Shown one piece after another: positions 62,150 to 64,000 of a stretch of DNA of 64,000 bases. Position numbers and translations under genes: made by a program. The stretch covers positions 22,796 through 86,795 of the forward strand of contig JAAAIG010000043.1 in the NCBI GenBank assembly GCA_015852425.1, given 5' to 3'. The notes beneath the pieces were generated by a model. That model saw nothing but the letters and a program-made list of their open reading frames with translations. It did no database searches and was not told where the DNA came from. Position 1 is the stretch's first letter. Each line of letters opens with the position of its first letter. This DNA comes from Gryganskiella cystojenkinii. Its lineage: Eukaryota; Mortierellomycota; Mortierellomycetes; Mortierellales; Mortierellaceae.

Positions 62150-62335
62150 TTAGACTCTCAGGAAACGAAGCAAACCAACAAGCGCCTCATCGATCGTGTC
62201 TTTTTTCGCCTGCTTCTCGCCAAACAACGGCCCTGGTGAGACCTTTTCTATCAACCTCTTGTTCCTCGTGAACCTGAAGATCCGATAGAAGGACTGATAT
62301 CTAATTATTTTCTTCTGACTTGACTCGTGATAGAG
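62150..62335 (-). other. Possible C-terminal exon fragment
   Basis: After an AG at 62337-62336, a minus-strand frame stays open to a TAA at 62150. It reads as natural protein (FYRIFRFTRNKRLIEKVSPG, then GEKQAKKDTIDEALVGLLRF). It has no ATG and no clear upstream exon. It could be the end of a decayed gene or chance. Confidence 0.25.
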
Positions 62336-62360
62336 CTCAGTGCCGATACCAACAACAAAC

Positions 62361-62391
62361 CAAAAAAAAAAATAAAAATAAAAATAAAAAT
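62361..62391. repeat. AAAAAT simple repeat
   Basis: A poly-A run is followed by three to four AAAAAT units. Low complexity. Confidence 0.8.
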
Positions 62392-62867
62392 TGACGTTTT
62401 CTTAGTAGGTAAAGACGACTGATCACCTTGAACTGAACAAATCCAATTATCTTGAAAGGATTGCGTGGCTGATCACTCCTTTTGTCTTACAACTGCCGTC
62501 ATCGCTGCCGCACGCAACACCAATCTGAAGATCGTTCCAAGACCCGAGATACGAACCAAAAAATAAGGACCACCATCAACTCTCCTTTCGTTTGTCCATA
62601 TCACTCTGCAGGACGAGTCTTCAGTATCAACGATCCATCTCCATAAACAGCTCGTTTCCACTCACGCAACCCTGCGTACTACCCTCGACCGGTTATATTC
62701 AGCACCTGCAATCGTTTTGCATCCCGTCAAGAAACGGCCGCATCGAGTATCGTAAGTAGGTTCGTGTTCGCTTCCCGCCCGCTGCTCATCTCAACCCTCC
62801 CGAGACTGAAATTAAAGTTCATCTTCCTGTTTTTTGCTCGGTACCAGCAGATCACTCAATAGAAAAC

Positions 62868-64000
62868 ATGTTTGACAAGGTGTCCTCATCGAGAAGTCCT
62901 CTCCCGCCTCAAAAAGAATTGGAGCTCGCCCTCTTTTATTTGCAACATGCTCGCAACGCCCTCAGAACCGAGAAACTCGAGATTGCGCTTGTGCTCTGTG
63001 ACGAAGCAGAGGCATCATTATCTCAAACGAGAAAAGCTGTTAAAGCAGCCGACGACTCCCAGAACGGTAACGATTTATGCCATGGTGTCGCCTGTGCATA
63101 TTTCGAGCTCAGCGAACTTTTGGAAGAACAAAAGCAGCCTAAGAGGGCAATGGAGAGCCTCAAGAGGGCAAAGAAATTGGGACACGACGATGTGGAGCAA
63201 TTGTCTGTCTCGCCTCAACCGCCTCTTGAGATCGTGGAGGTCTCCACTACAACCCAGCCGTCACTTGAGACTCAGGTATACGTCGCATCCAACCTGCTGC
63301 CCATTGAGACTGAGGTTTCCATCGAATCCAAACAGCAGCTCAAGACCGCCGTTTCCACTGCATCCGAGCCAGCACTTAGCCGATCGGCTACTAATGACGA
63401 ATCTATCGTTGGAGACTTCTTCGTCCAGGACAAATATCCACCTGTGATCGAATACAAATTGCCAGAACCAGATGAGCGTCTTATGAACACACACCAGCTT
63501 GTCTATTGCCTTGGCCTTCTGAAAGCTCCGCCATCGTCTGAAGACCCTCTCCAGGACTCTGCGCGCAAGTGGGTCAAAGCAACACAGCACAATATGGATG
63601 AGCAGGAAAGGCTCAACACCTTAACGACGAACCTGATCCGGGCATTCATTCGAGACGAGTTGAAGGGTCCAACAGCTGTTGGAGAAGTCGCGTGCATAGC
63701 CCCATTCCTCAGCAAGGACGATTACCGAACTTTGCTGGGACTGTTTATCGACAGTATTGCACACTCCACCCTGCTAGATGTCAACTCTCTGGAAGGACTG
63801 ACCAAGCTGGTGCAAGGCGCGAATGAGGACTACCTCCAGGCGGACGATCTGGTCAAGATCCTTACAGTCCTCAACAACAGCTTGCAAACCACCCACGGAC
63901 AAACTCCAAACTACATCTATCAGCTCTTGCTAGCAGTGTCGCATGTCTTGGATGCCATGGCAGACTGCAATGTCAAGGGCTTGGATCGTGTCACTCTTCA
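62868..64000 (+). CDS. NLR-like protein, N-terminal part (runs off the window end)
   Basis: An ATG at 62868 opens a frame with no stop to the window end, giving 377 residues. Residues 14-110 are two helical hairpins of TPR type: QKELELALFYLQHARNALRT, EKLEIALVLCDEAEASLSQT, GVACAYFELSELLEEQKQPK, RAMESLKRAKKLG. Residues about 115-185 are a variable Thr/Ser/Glu linker. From about 250 the protein is helical again (NLIRAFIRDELKGPTAVGEV, CIAPFLSKDDYRTLLGLFID, QLLLAVSHVLDAMADCNVKG, LDRVTLH). This N-terminal layout recurs in large Mortierella predicted proteins, which continue with a P-loop NTPase and WD40, ARM or pentapeptide-type repeats. The NTPase and repeats are not in this window, so the NLR label is inference. 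If correct, its role would be non-self recognition or regulated cell death. A 5' UTR intron (from 62752) is likely. Confidence 0.68.
   Translation, partial: MFDKVSSSRSPLPPQKELELALFYLQHARNALRTEKLEIALVLCDEAEASLSQTRKAVKAADDSQNGNDLCHGVACAYFELSELLEEQKQPKRAMESLKRAKKLGHDDVEQLSVSPQPPLEIVEVSTTTQPSLETQVYVASNLLPIETEVSIESKQQLKTAVSTASEPALSRSATNDESIVGDFFVQDKYPPVIEYKLPEPDERLMNTHQLVYCLGLLKAPPSSEDPLQDSARKWVKATQHNMDEQERLNTLTTNLIRAFIRDELKGPTAVGEVACIAPFLSKDDYRTLLGLFIDSIAHSTLLDVNSLEGLTKLVQGANEDYLQADDLVKILTVLNNSLQTTHGQTPNYIYQLLLAVSHVLDAMADCNVKGLDRVTL

Larger units (their letters stand above)
61221..62867. other. Intergenic region with scattered protein-like fragments
   Basis: No intact gene. On the minus strand a stretch near 61490-61395 reads MMDGVAESLGQSVVLLNG and ends at a good GTAAGT donor, but I could not join it in phase to the remnant downstream. 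The right end (about 62700-62867) should be the leader of the NLR-like gene. It contains a likely 5' UTR intron from GTAAGT at 62752 to an AG at 62847 or 62850. Confidence 0.35.

Overview
This is eukaryotic nuclear DNA from a filamentous fungus. Most genes are split by GT-AG introns, many of about 60-250 bp, and proteins are long and rich in Gln, Ser and Pro. The gene content (Frizzled-like receptor, membrane-anchored kelch proteins, F-box/LRR protein, giant RasGEF, presenilin, and an NLR-like protein of a type that recurs in Mortierella predictions) points to an early-diverging fungus, most likely Mortierellomycota. Genus and species cannot be read from the sequence. Three N runs (6591-6600, 22027-22123, 43902-43911) show it is a gapped draft scaffold.

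Layout. 1-402: 3' end of a mitochondrial TFB / rRNA adenine dimethylase-like gene (+). 542-3495 (-): CCCH plus CHY zinc-finger protein. 5269-12135 (+): a 2211-residue disordered and coiled-coil scaffold protein. 12369-15077 (-): Frizzled/Smoothened-like receptor, 5' end unresolved. 15267-17622 (-): kelch membrane protein. 19048-21180 (+): WD40 protein. 21181-25343: gene-poor stretch holding a 97-N gap. 25344-34735 (+): RasGEF of 2683 residues. 35690-39646 (+): F-box/LRR-like protein. 40495-41680 (+): small coiled-coil protein. 41763-45806 (-): CSC1/OSCA-type ion channel. 46369-47234 (-): NAA50 acetyltransferase. 47623-50492 (-): alanine aminotransferase.

From about 50.5 kb onward the window looks like accessory territory: broken coding remnants, a small one-helix membrane protein (52237-52452), a second kelch membrane protein (53745-55331), a perfect 103-bp foldback repeat with nearby direct repeats (55559-56170), a presenilin (56343-59135), further decayed sequence, and the 5' part of a large NLR-like gene running off the end (62868-64000).

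The most notable gene is the presenilin. It carries the catalytic WD, GLGDF and PAL motifs of gamma-secretase. Its reading frame joins, through a canonical intron with matching phase, to an N-terminal MYND zinc finger. Presenilins are absent from yeasts such as Saccharomyces, and I know of no described MYND-presenilin fusion.

Several genes concern sensing and signalling at the cell surface (Frizzled-like receptor, two kelch receptors, CSC1 channel, presenilin, RasGEF). They are not arranged as an operon, and no shared regulation is visible. Exon coordinates were worked out by hand from splice motifs and phase, and agree in phase throughout except in the Frizzled-like gene.
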